Shown piece by piece: positions 40,521 through 48,407 of a stretch of DNA of 52,371 nt. The position numbers were made by a program, and so were the translations under genes. The notes under the pieces were generated by a model. That model was not told where the DNA came from, did no database searches, and saw only the letters and a list, made by a program, of their open reading frames with translations. Position 1 is the first letter of the stretch. Every line of letters starts with the position of its first letter. The stretch is from assembly GCF_024655565.1 (NCBI RefSeq), contig NZ_JANKOF010000028.1, forward strand, positions 1 through 52,371. The letters are read 5' to 3'. This DNA is from Nitratireductor sp. ZSWI3. GTDB taxonomy: Bacteria > Pseudomonadota > Alphaproteobacteria > Rhizobiales > Rhizobiaceae.

Positions 40521-43409
40521 TCAAGACCGTGCGGCGGTCGTCTGCTCGAAGAGCAGCTTCTGGATGGCCTCGGCGTTTTCCGGCACCCCGAAGAGGAAGC
40601 TCTGGGCGTATTCGCAGCCCATCTTGCGCAGTTCCTCCGCGTCGTGCTCGTCGGCGACGCCCTCGGCGACCACCGACAGCCCCAGCTCGTGCGCCATCTT
40701 GACCATCGAGCGCACCAGCACCTCGCCGCGCGGCGTGGTGTCCTCCAGAAAGCTCTTGTCGATCTTGATCGTGTCGAAGGGGAAGCTCGACAGATAGGAG
40801 AGCGACGAATAGCCGGTGCCGAAATCGTCCAGCGACAGGCCGATGCCGATCTGCTTCAGCTTCTGCAGGACATGGGCAGACTGCTCGGGATTGTCCATGA
40901 CCAGGGATTCGGTCAGTTCGAGGCGGAAACTGTCGGGCCTGATGCCGGAGCGGGCGATGACGGAGCGGACGTCGCTGACGAGATCGCGGCGGATCAGTTG
41001 CCGGCTCGACAGGTTCACCGACACGAAGAGCGGTATGCTGCCGATCTGCTTCTGCCAGCGATAAAGGTCCTCCGCAGCCTGCTGCATGGCGAAGAGGCCG
41101 AGCTGGACGATGAGGCCGGAGCTTTCGGCGACCGGGATGAAGTCGGCCGGCGCGATGGTGCCGCGGCGCGGATGCTCCCACCGCAGCAGCGCCTCGAAAC
41201 CGGCGATCGATTCGTCCTCGAGGCGGATGATGGGCTGGTAGACGAGCTTCAGCTCGGAGCGGTCGATGGCGCGGCGCAGGTCCGATTCGACCCGCAGCCG
41301 GTTGTTGCCGATCGAGCGGAAGGCCGGCCGGAACGGCTCGATCCGGTCGCCGCCGAAACGCTTCGCCTGGTACATGGCAAGCTCGGCATCCTTGAGCATT
41401 TCCTCGGCCGAGGTCTGCGCCGATGTCCAGGAGATGAGGCCGATGGAGGGCGTCAGGACGATTTCGCGCCGGGCAAAGGTGACGGGCGTGCGGATCGCCT
41501 GCTTGATCGCATCGGCGACGGCGGCGATCCTGGCCGGCTCCTGCTCCGACAGGACGATCATGGCGAACTGGTCGCCCGACAGGCGCGACAGGGAATCGCG
41601 CGGCTTCAACAGGCGATGCAGGCGGCGCGCGATGGTCAGGAGGATCGTGTCGCCCACGGAGATGCCGAGCTCGTCATTGACCTGCTTGAAGCGGTCGATG
41701 TCGATCACGAAGACGGTCGGCCGCACCTTCTGCTCGGTGCGGGCGATGGCGATGATGGCATCGAGGCTGTTGAGGAACAACTCGCGGCTCGGCAGGCCCG
41801 TGAGATTGTCGTGCACCGCATCGTGCAGCAGCCGCTCTTCGGCCTTCTTCTGCTCGGTGACGTCGACCATCGTGCCGACGCAGCGGATCACCTGGCCGTC
41901 GGAGCCGATGACCGGCCGTGCGCGCAGCGCGAACCAATGGTAGTGGCCGTCCGCGCCGCGCAGCCGGAAGCTCTGCGAGATGCGTCCGCGGCGGTGCTCC
42001 AGGACCACGTCGAGCGTGGTGCGGAAGGTGTCGCGGTCGTCGGAATGCAGGAGCGACAGCCATTCGCGGGCCGGGCCGTGCAGGCTGCCGGAGGGCTGGC
42101 CGAGCTGCTTGCTGATGTCGGGCCGTGTGACGATGCGGTCGCGCGCCACGTCCCAGTCCCAGACGACGTCGCCCGACCCGGAGATCGCCAGCGCCTGGCG
42201 TTCCATGTCGCTGAACAGGCCCTGGAAGATCGCGCCGCCGGCAAACGCATGCTGCATGACGGTGAAGCCGATCAGCAGGATGATCAGGATCAGGCCGCCG
42301 CCGATGGCCGGCTGCACGATGTCGTTGTCGAGCGCACCGGTGATCGCCATCCAGGAACCGATCAGCCAGGCGATGATCATGACCCAGCTCGGCACCAGCA
42401 TGATCGCCCGGTCGTAGCCCTGCAGGCTCAGATAGACGATGATGCCGAGGCCGACGACCGCCGTCGCGGCGAAGGACAGCCGGGCGATGCCGGCCGAGGC
42501 GGCGGGATCGATGATAGCGAAGCCGGCGATCATGCCGAGGCCGAGGATCCAGGCAAGCACGCCGTAGCTGAAATGATCGTGCCAGCGGTTGAGATTGAGA
42601 TAGGCGAACAGGAAGACGACGAGCGTCGCAGCCAGCCCGACCTCGGTGCCGGCCCGCCAGATCTGCTCGTTGCCGGGCGAGATCTCGATGACCTTGTTCA
42701 AAAAGCCGAAATCGATGGAGATATAGGCGAGCACCGCCCAGGCAAGGGCCGCCGTGGCCGGGAACATGGAGGTGCCCTTGACGACGAAGAGGATGGTCAG
42801 GAACAGGGCGAGGAGACCGGCAATGCCGATGACGATGCCGCGGAACAGGGTGTAGGCGTTGACCGTGTCCTTGTAGGCGGACGGGTCCCACAGATAGACC
42901 TGCGGCAGGTTGGGCGAGGAGAGCTCCGCCACGAAGGTGACGACGGACCCGGGATTGAGGGTGACCAGGAATTCGTCGGCGTCGGGACTGTCCTGCCGGT
43001 CGAGGGTGAAGCCGGCGCTCGGCGTGATGGCGGCGATGCGCTGCGAGCCGAGATCGGGCCAGAACAGGCCCGATCCGACAAGGCGGAAATGCGGCGCGAC
43101 GATCAGCCGGTCGAGCTGCTGGTCGGTGGTGTTGGCGAGCGCGAAGACCGCCCAGTCGCCCGTCGAGCGCTCGTCCTTCGCCTCCACCTCGATGCGGCGG
43201 ACGATGCCGTCGACATCGGGCGCCGTCGATACCTGGAACGTGTCCCCCTGGCCGCGGTGGATCTCGACCGCCTTCGACAGGTCGAGCGCGACATCCTCGC
43301 GGGAAATCTTGATGGGCTCGATGGCGAAGGCCGTTGTGGCGGCACCGATGATGGTGAGGAAAACGGCGGCGATCGTCGCCAGGGCTGCGAGGATGTGGGA
43401 TCGCGACAA
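40521..43409 (-). CDS. Membrane GGDEF/EAL protein with PAS domain; probable c-di-GMP phosphodiesterase
   Basis: A 962-residue signalling protein. In order it has a signal sequence (1-30), a periplasmic beta domain (31-183), about seven membrane helices (188-390), a PAS domain (405-520), GGDEF (530-690) and EAL (705-955). The EAL set is intact: E739-A-L-L-R-W, N799, E834, DDFGTGYSSL (861-870), K884-x-D-K and E916. The GGDEF box reads S611-G-D-Q-F615, with the catalytic Glu replaced by Gln, and the RxxD inhibitory site reads KPRD. It probably degrades c-di-GMP, with GGDEF as a GTP sensor. The start is TTG at 43409, AGG 10 bases upstream, 3 bp after the acetyltransferase gene. Confidence 0.9.
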   Translation of the reverse strand: MSRSHILAALATIAAVFLTIIGAATTAFAIEPIKISREDVALDLSKAVEIHRGQGDTFQVSTAPDVDGIVRRIEVEAKDERSTGDWAVFALANTTDQQLDRLIVAPHFRLVGSGLFWPDLGSQRIAAITPSAGFTLDRQDSPDADEFLVTLNPGSVVTFVAELSSPNLPQVYLWDPSAYKDTVNAYTLFRGIVIGIAGLLALFLTILFVVKGTSMFPATAALAWAVLAYISIDFGFLNKVIEISPGNEQIWRAGTEVGLAATLVVFLFAYLNLNRWHDHFSYGVLAWILGLGMIAGFAIIDPAASAGIARLSFAATAVVGLGIIVYLSLQGYDRAIMLVPSWVMIIAWLIGSWMAITGALDNDIVQPAIGGGLILIILLIGFTVMQHAFAGGAIFQGLFSDMERQALAISGSGDVVWDWDVARDRIVTRPDISKQLGQPSGSLHGPAREWLSLLHSDDRDTFRTTLDVVLEHRRGRISQSFRLRGADGHYHWFALRARPVIGSDGQVIRCVGTMVDVTEQKKAEERLLHDAVHDNLTGLPSRELFLNSLDAIIAIARTEQKVRPTVFVIDIDRFKQVNDELGISVGDTILLTIARRLHRLLKPRDSLSRLSGDQFAMIVLSEQEPARIAAVADAIKQAIRTPVTFARREIVLTPSIGLISWTSAQTSAEEMLKDAELAMYQAKRFGGDRIEPFRPAFRSIGNNRLRVESDLRRAIDRSELKLVYQPIIRLEDESIAGFEALLRWEHPRRGTIAPADFIPVAESSGLIVQLGLFAMQQAAEDLYRWQKQIGSIPLFVSVNLSSRQLIRRDLVSDVRSVIARSGIRPDSFRLELTESLVMDNPEQSAHVLQKLKQIGIGLSLDDFGTGYSSLSYLSSFPFDTIKIDKSFLEDTTPRGEVLVRSMVKMAHELGLSVVAEGVADEHDAEELRKMGCEYAQSFLFGVPENAEAIQKLLFEQTTAARS

Positions 43410-43412
43410 GAA

Positions 43413-44015
43413 TCAGCCTCGTTGTTCAAATGCTGGCACGCGACGCTCCTCGGCGATCAGTGCGTAAAGATAATGATCCCGCCAGGAACCGTTGATCCTG
43501 AGGTAGGATTTGAGAAGCCCTTCGCGCTGAAATCCGGCTTTTTCAAGTAACCCGACCGAACGGTTGTTGTCTGGAATACAGGCCGCCTCCAGACGGTGCA
43601 ACCGCAAGGTTTCGAATGCATAGGGAATAACCAGCCGAACGGCATCAAGCATCATGCCGCGGCCCGCATAGGGCTCGCCCATCCAGTAGCCCATGCTGGC
43701 GGTCTGGGCGACGCCGCGCCTGATGTTGGAAAGGGTGAGGCCGCCGACAAGCGCCTTGCTGCGGGTCTCGAAGAGGAAGAAGGAGACCCCCGTGCCCTGG
43801 TCGAAATCGCTGCGGTAGCGGCGGAGCCGCTGGCGAAAGGCGCTTCTCGACAATTCGTCCGGCGCCCAGCGCGGCTCCCATGGCTCGAGGAAGGAGCGGC
43901 TGTTCTGACGCAGCGCTGCCCATTCGCCGTGATCGTGCATGCTGGGCGCGCGCAGGAACACCTTCTCCCCCTTGAGCGCCGGAAGCGGGCGGCGAAAGAA
44001 GGGTACGTCCAGCAT
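43413..44015 (-). CDS. GNAT acetyltransferase, RimJ/RimL type
   Basis: A 200-residue acetyl-CoA transferase resembling RimJ, which acetylates the N-terminus of ribosomal protein S5. The GNAT strings are GEKVFLRAPSMHD, LVGGLTLSNIRRGVAQ, ASMGYWMGEPYAGRGMMLDA (acetyl-CoA loop) and RLEAACIPDNNRSVGLLEKAGF. The target is not proven. GGGAC lies before the ATG ending at 44015. It lies 14 bp after the M16 peptidase gene and 3 bp before the GGDEF/EAL gene, placing it within a four-gene minus-strand operon led by thrC. Confidence 0.88.
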   Translation of the reverse strand: MLDVPFFRRPLPALKGEKVFLRAPSMHDHGEWAALRQNSRSFLEPWEPRWAPDELSRSAFRQRLRRYRSDFDQGTGVSFFLFETRSKALVGGLTLSNIRRGVAQTASMGYWMGEPYAGRGMMLDAVRLVIPYAFETLRLHRLEAACIPDNNRSVGLLEKAGFQREGLLKSYLRINGSWRDHYLYALIAEERRVPAFEQRG

Positions 44016-44029
44016 GTTGTCCCGTCTGC

Positions 44030-45322
44030 CTAGACGGCGAGCTTGCGCGGCGTCGGACCCTGGTCGGCAAGCGCGTCCTGGATCGCCTCGAACGGAGCGA
44101 GCGCTCCCACCGGGCCGATCGCGGTGACGGTGGGCTTCGAGGTGAAGAGGCGGTTGGAAAGGTCGGTGAGGCGATCCACCGTGAGATTCGAAAGGCGGTC
44201 CATCAGCTCGTCGACCTCGATGGGCCGTCCGTAGAGCAGCAGCTGGCGGGCGATCTGCGAGGCACGGCTAGCCGGATTTTCACGGGCCATCATCAGGCCG
44301 GCCCGATACTGGGCGCGGGCACGGTTGAGCTCGTCCGGGCCGATGTCCTGGCCGGCGCGCTGCAACTCGCCCAGGATGAGCGGCACCAGTTCCTCGATGT
44401 CGCTCTTGCCCGTCGCGGCGTGGACGCCGAAGATGCCGGTATCGGAAAAGCCCCAATGGAAGGCGTAGACCGAGTAGCACAGGCCGTGCTTTTCGCGCAC
44501 CTCCTGGAACAGGCGCGAGGACATGCCGCCGCCGAGGATCGACGACAGGACCTGCGAGGCGTAGAAATCGCGCACGTGATAGGCCCGTCCCTCGAAGCCG
44601 AGGATGATCTGCGCGTCCATCAGCTCGCGATGTTCGCGATAATCGCCGCCGACATAATGGGCGTATTGCGGCATGACGCCCTCCGCCTTGGCGCGGAAGC
44701 CGCCGAGCCGCGACTCCACCTCGCGCACGAAATCATCGTGCTTGAGGCCGCCGGCGGCGACGATCACCATGCGATCGGCCGAGTATTGCCGCTCCAGGAA
44801 GGCGCGCAACTGATCGGAGGTGAAGGACTGAACCGTTTCGGGCGTGCCGAGAACCGAGCGGCCGATCGCCTGATGGCGGAAGGCGGTCTCGGTGAAGCGG
44901 TCGAAGACGATGTCGTCCGGCACGTCGTGAGCGGCGCCGATCTCCTGCAGGATGACGTGCTGCTCGCGCTCGAGCTCGTGCGGGTCGAATTTGGAATCGT
45001 TGAGGATGTCGGAGAGAATGTCGATCGCCAGAGGAACATCGGCGCTCAGTACCCGGGCGTAGAAGGCGGTGGTCTCGACGCTGGTGGCCGCATTGATCTC
45101 GCCGCCAACATCCTCGATATCCGTCGCGATCTGACGGGCGCTGCGCTTGCTAGTGCCTTTGAACGCCATGTGCTCGAGCAGATGGGCGATGCCGTGCTCG
45201 TTCTCATACTCGTTGCGCGATCCGGATTTGACCCAGATGCCCAAAGCGACGGTTTCCAAGTGTGGCAGGGTTTCGGTGGCGACCGTCAGGCCGTTCGACA
45301 GACGGCTTACCTCAACACCCAT
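44030..45322 (-). CDS. M16 family zinc metallopeptidase (mitochondrial processing peptidase-like)
   Basis: A 430-residue pitrilysin-family protease. The inverted zinc motif is H47-L-L-E50-H51 in EHGIAHLLEHMAFKGT, with the distal Glu in LEREQHVILQEIGAA. The C-terminal half has GGGMSSRLFQEVREKHGLCYSV, the substrate-binding R/Y signature. This group is the bacterial relative of mitochondrial processing peptidase beta; its substrates are unknown. It has no signal peptide, so it is probably cytosolic. AGGGAG precedes the ATG ending at 45322. It lies 24 bp after thrC, a neighbourhood conserved in alphaproteobacteria. Confidence 0.93.
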   Translation of the reverse strand: MGVEVSRLSNGLTVATETLPHLETVALGIWVKSGSRNEYENEHGIAHLLEHMAFKGTSKRSARQIATDIEDVGGEINAATSVETTAFYARVLSADVPLAIDILSDILNDSKFDPHELEREQHVILQEIGAAHDVPDDIVFDRFTETAFRHQAIGRSVLGTPETVQSFTSDQLRAFLERQYSADRMVIVAAGGLKHDDFVREVESRLGGFRAKAEGVMPQYAHYVGGDYREHRELMDAQIILGFEGRAYHVRDFYASQVLSSILGGGMSSRLFQEVREKHGLCYSVYAFHWGFSDTGIFGVHAATGKSDIEELVPLILGELQRAGQDIGPDELNRARAQYRAGLMMARENPASRASQIARQLLLYGRPIEVDELMDRLSNLTVDRLTDLSNRLFTSKPTVTAIGPVGALAPFEAIQDALADQGPTPRKLAV

Positions 45323-45346
45323 ATGGCTGGACTCCCTAGAACTGAC

Positions 45347-46750
45347 TTAACGCGCCGCTCTCGCACGGCTGAAGATGTGATCTTCTATTATTTTTAAATT
45401 TGAGGGAAGCGCTGTAAAGGCCTCTTCCTTCTCCATCAATCCGCCGAGCCAATCGGGAAGGGCGGGAACGATGCCGCTGGCATCCTCGACCGCCTTCGGG
45501 AACTTGGCCGGGTGGGCGGTGGCGAGCACGACCATCGGCGTCGGTGAGGCGGGCTGCGCTCGGGCGACCTTGATGCCGGTTGCCGTGTGCGGGTCGAGCA
45601 GATAGCCGTCTTCGTTCCACACCGCGCGGATCGTCTCGGCGGTCTCGGCCATGTCGGAGCTCGCGGCGCCGAATTCGGCGCGGATGGCTGCAAGGGTGTC
45701 GGCCTCGATGGTGAAGCGGCCGGACTGCTTCAGGCGGTCCATGTAGCCGCGGATCTCCTGCGCATTGCCGCCCGAGGCGAAATAGAGCAGGCGCTCGAAG
45801 TTGGACGAGACCTGGATGTCCATCGACGGCGAGGTGGTGGCGACAACCTCGCGCGTCGCGTAGTCGCCGGTGGCGAGCGCGCGGGCGAGAATGTCGTTGT
45901 CGTTGGTCGCCACGACCAGGCGGTCGATCGGCAGGCCCATGCGCTTGGCGGCGTAGCCGGCGAAGATGTCGCCGAAATTGCCGGTCGGCACGGTGAAGGA
46001 AACCGCCCGCTCGGGGGCGCCGAGCGACACGGCGGCCGAGAAGTAATAGACGATCTGCGCCATCACGCGCGCCCAGTTGATCGAGTTGACGCCGGACAGC
46101 GCAACGCCGTCGCGGAAGCGATGGTCGTTGAACATGTCCTTGAGCAGGCCCTGGCAGTCGTCGAAATTGCCCTTCACGGCGAGCGCGTGGACATTGGCGG
46201 CCGCCGAGGTGGTCATCTGCCGCTGCTGGACCGGCGACACGCGCCCTTCGGGAAAGAGGATGAAGACGTCGGCGCGCTCCTTGTCGGCGAAGGCCTCGAT
46301 GGCGGCGCCGCCCGTATCGCCGGAGGTGGCGCCGACGATCGTCACGCGTTCCCCGCGCTCGGCAAGCACGTGGTCCATCAGCCGCGCCAGCAACTGCATC
46401 GCCACGTCCTTGAAGGCGAGGGTGGGGCCATGGAAGAGTTCGAGGACGAATTCGTTGGCCCCGGTTTGCACCAGCGGGCAGACGGCGCGATGGCGGAAGG
46501 TGGCGTAGCTCTCCTCGATGATGCGGCGCAGCGTCGCCTGGTCGATCTCATCGCCGACGAAAGGCGTCAGCACCCGCAGCGCGATCTGCGTATAGGAAAG
46601 ACCGCGCATGGCGCGGATGTCGTCAGCCGAGAAGCGGGGCCACTCGCGCGGCACGTAGAGCCCGCCGTCGCGCGCAAGTCCTGCCAGCATGGCGTCGGAG
46701 AAGCCGAGCGCCGGTGCATTGCCGCGCGTGCTGATGTAGTCGGTCGCCAT
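45347..46750 (-). CDS. thrC: Threonine synthase
   Basis: PLP enzyme converting O-phosphohomoserine to threonine; its substrate is made by ThrB at 36874. The 467-residue product starts MATDYISTRGNAPALGFSDA, has the PLP lysine K114 in FHGPTLAFKDVAMQ, the phosphate loop VGATSGDTGGAAIEAF and NSINWARVMAQIVYYF. Length fits the long bacterial/fungal ThrC form. An in-frame ATG ending at 46759 is only 2-3 bases from AGG, so I prefer 46750. It is first in the minus-strand run thrC, M16, acetyltransferase, GGDEF/EAL. Confidence 0.96.
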   Translation of the reverse strand: MATDYISTRGNAPALGFSDAMLAGLARDGGLYVPREWPRFSADDIRAMRGLSYTQIALRVLTPFVGDEIDQATLRRIIEESYATFRHRAVCPLVQTGANEFVLELFHGPTLAFKDVAMQLLARLMDHVLAERGERVTIVGATSGDTGGAAIEAFADKERADVFILFPEGRVSPVQQRQMTTSAAANVHALAVKGNFDDCQGLLKDMFNDHRFRDGVALSGVNSINWARVMAQIVYYFSAAVSLGAPERAVSFTVPTGNFGDIFAGYAAKRMGLPIDRLVVATNDNDILARALATGDYATREVVATTSPSMDIQVSSNFERLLYFASGGNAQEIRGYMDRLKQSGRFTIEADTLAAIRAEFGAASSDMAETAETIRAVWNEDGYLLDPHTATGIKVARAQPASPTPMVVLATAHPAKFPKAVEDASGIVPALPDWLGGLMEKEEAFTALPSNLKIIEDHIFSRARAAR

Positions 46751-46986
46751 TCGTCGCATAGCCTCATGACTGCGAGGGAGAGCGGTTCATGCAAATGCGG
46801 GGTGCCCCGTCGCATTCTGGCCGCGCGTTTGATATAGAGCATCTTCCCGACGGGTGGAAACCGGTTTTCCGCCCGCAATGGTGTGAAATTCGTCGTCGAC
46901 CGCGGACGCAATGGCGTTCGCCGGCGAAATCTGGCATCTGGCTTCGTCTTCGATTGAGGGACGTACAGTTTTACGAGGCTTCTCAC

Positions 46987-47574
46987 TTGATCAATTATCG
47001 TATTTTAGCCGGTTCCATCCTGTTGGGCGCCAGCGTGTTCATTTCCGGTTGCCAGTCGGGCAATCCGGTCGGCAATGCCTTCAATCTGGGCGACAAGAAC
47101 AATCAGCAGGCGGCGCAGAGCACCGATCTGCCGGAAGGCGCCATACGCGAAAGCGAGCTGCGGGCCTATTGCCCGCCGATCACGCTGCGCTCCGGCACCA
47201 CCTTCTTCCGCACCTATCAGAAGGGCGGGCAGGACGATCCTGCCAAGATCATATACCAGGCCTCCATCACCGACGTGACCCGGGCCTGCACCTACAACAA
47301 CGGATCCTTCGGCGTCACCGTGGCGGTCGCCGGCAAGGTGGTGCCGGGGCCTGTGGGCACCACCGGCTCGATCACCATGCCGATCCGCGTTGCCGTGCTG
47401 CGCGGCGACGAGGTGGTCTATTCGAAGCTTTTCCCGCACACCGTGGCGATCTCCGATACTTCCGGCGCGACGCAGTTCATCTTCAACGATCCGAGCATCG
47501 TCGTTCCGGGCAATGCCGACCGCAGCGTGCAGATCATCGTCGGCTACGATGAAGGGCCGACCCGCAGCCGCTGA
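46987..47574 (+). CDS. Conserved lipoprotein of unknown function
   Basis: A 195-residue predicted lipoprotein. TTG 46987 follows ACGAGG by 8 bases and gives M-I-N-Y-R-I-L-A-G-S-I-L-L-G-A-S, then the lipobox I-S-G-C near residue 22. The mature part has an Asn/Gln-rich linker, then an 85-90-residue beta-rich core (ITDVTRACTYNNGSFGVTVA, GTTGSITMPIRVAVLRGDEV, ATQFIFNDPSIVVPGNADRS) with two cysteines. Similar proteins occur across Hyphomicrobiales without a known role; an envelope location is inferred. Longer upstream frames have no ribosome-binding site. It diverges from thrC. Confidence 0.8.
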   Translation: MINYRILAGSILLGASVFISGCQSGNPVGNAFNLGDKNNQQAAQSTDLPEGAIRESELRAYCPPITLRSGTTFFRTYQKGGQDDPAKIIYQASITDVTRACTYNNGSFGVTVAVAGKVVPGPVGTTGSITMPIRVAVLRGDEVVYSKLFPHTVAISDTSGATQFIFNDPSIVVPGNADRSVQIIVGYDEGPTRSR

Positions 47575-47618
47575 AGTCGCTGGCCGGGCCGCCTCGAGCT
47601 GGTCCGACGGCGCCGGCT

Positions 47619-48308
47619 TCAGACGGCGCCTTCCCATTCCGACAGGGCGGCAATGACGCCGGCCAGATCCCGGAAGCGGTGGATCACCGTCTCGGCGCCC
47701 GCTTCCATGAGCAGGTCGGCGTGGCCCGGCTGGATGTGTGCGGCGCCCGTGAAACCGATGACGCGCATGCCGGCGGCCTTCGCGCCGGCGATGCCGTGCA
47801 CCGAATCCTCGATGACGAAGGTGCGTTGCGGCGCGGCCTGCATTGCCTCGGCGGCGAACAGGAAGACGTCGGGCGCCGGCTTCGGCAGCCGCGACGGCGT
47901 CTCGAGCGACGAATAGATGAAGCCGTTGAAGAATGGCAGCAGACCCGTCTTGCCGAGCATCGCCTCAAGGCGAGCCTTGCTCGAATTCGAGCAGATGCAC
48001 TTCTTGCCGGCAATGGCCGCTGCCGCCTCACGCGCCCCCTCGATCGCGCGGACCTCCTTGCGCAGCCGCTTGTCCACTTCGCTCTCGGCAAGCTCGATCA
48101 GCGAAGCCTGAAGCGGCGTTGCGGCCTCCTTCTCGATCTCGAACAGGATGTCCTTGAACGTGAGGCCCGAATAGCGGCTGGCCAGGTCCTCTGCGGTGAT
48201 CTCGAAACCGGCCTCCGTCAGGAGGCGGGCCTCGACGCGCGCGGCGATGATTTCAGAATCGACGAGAACGCCATCGCAGTCGAAGATGACGAGATCGGGA
48301 GCTGGCAT
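47619..48308 (-). CDS. HAD-superfamily phosphatase (phosphoglycolate/beta-phosphoglucomutase-like)
   Basis: A 229-residue HAD hydrolase. Motif I is D10-C-D12 in VIFDCDGVLVDSE, motif II lies in CICSNSSKARLE, and motifs III and IV lie in RLPKPAPDVFLFAAEAMQ and FVIEDSVHGIAGAKAAGM. All catalytic residues are present, with a helical cap between about 18 and 85. Substrates in this clade are small phosphate esters; the exact one is unknown. It is 99 bp downstream of the VWA gene on the same strand, but a terminator-like hairpin lies between them, so it is probably transcribed separately. Confidence 0.88.
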   Translation of the reverse strand: MPAPDLVIFDCDGVLVDSEIIAARVEARLLTEAGFEITAEDLASRYSGLTFKDILFEIEKEAATPLQASLIELAESEVDKRLRKEVRAIEGAREAAAAIAGKKCICSNSSKARLEAMLGKTGLLPFFNGFIYSSLETPSRLPKPAPDVFLFAAEAMQAAPQRTFVIEDSVHGIAGAKAAGMRVIGFTGAAHIQPGHADLLMEAGAETVIHRFRDLAGVIAALSEWEGAV

Positions 48309-48336
48309 GGGACGACCTGTGAGCTTGGAAAGGGAA

Positions 48337-48364
48337 ACGGCTTCGGGGATAGACCCGAAGCCGT
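48337..48364 (-). terminator. Terminator after the VWA gene
   Basis: Read on the minus strand, ACGGCTTCGGG and CCCGAAGCCGT form a perfect 11-bp stem with loop TCTATC, followed by TTTCCCTTTCC. It lies between the VWA gene stop and the HAD gene start and fits a Rho-independent terminator. Confidence 0.75.
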
Positions 48365-48407
48365 GCCGAAAGCAACCGCATTGCGCGGGAAGCGGTCGCT
48401 GGAAGGG

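Noticed and set aside
40644-43550. A 968-codon open frame on the plus strand opposite the GGDEF/EAL gene
   Set aside because: It is an antisense shadow. The composition is low-complexity (D/E/R/G/A) and the minus strand encodes a complete multi-domain protein.
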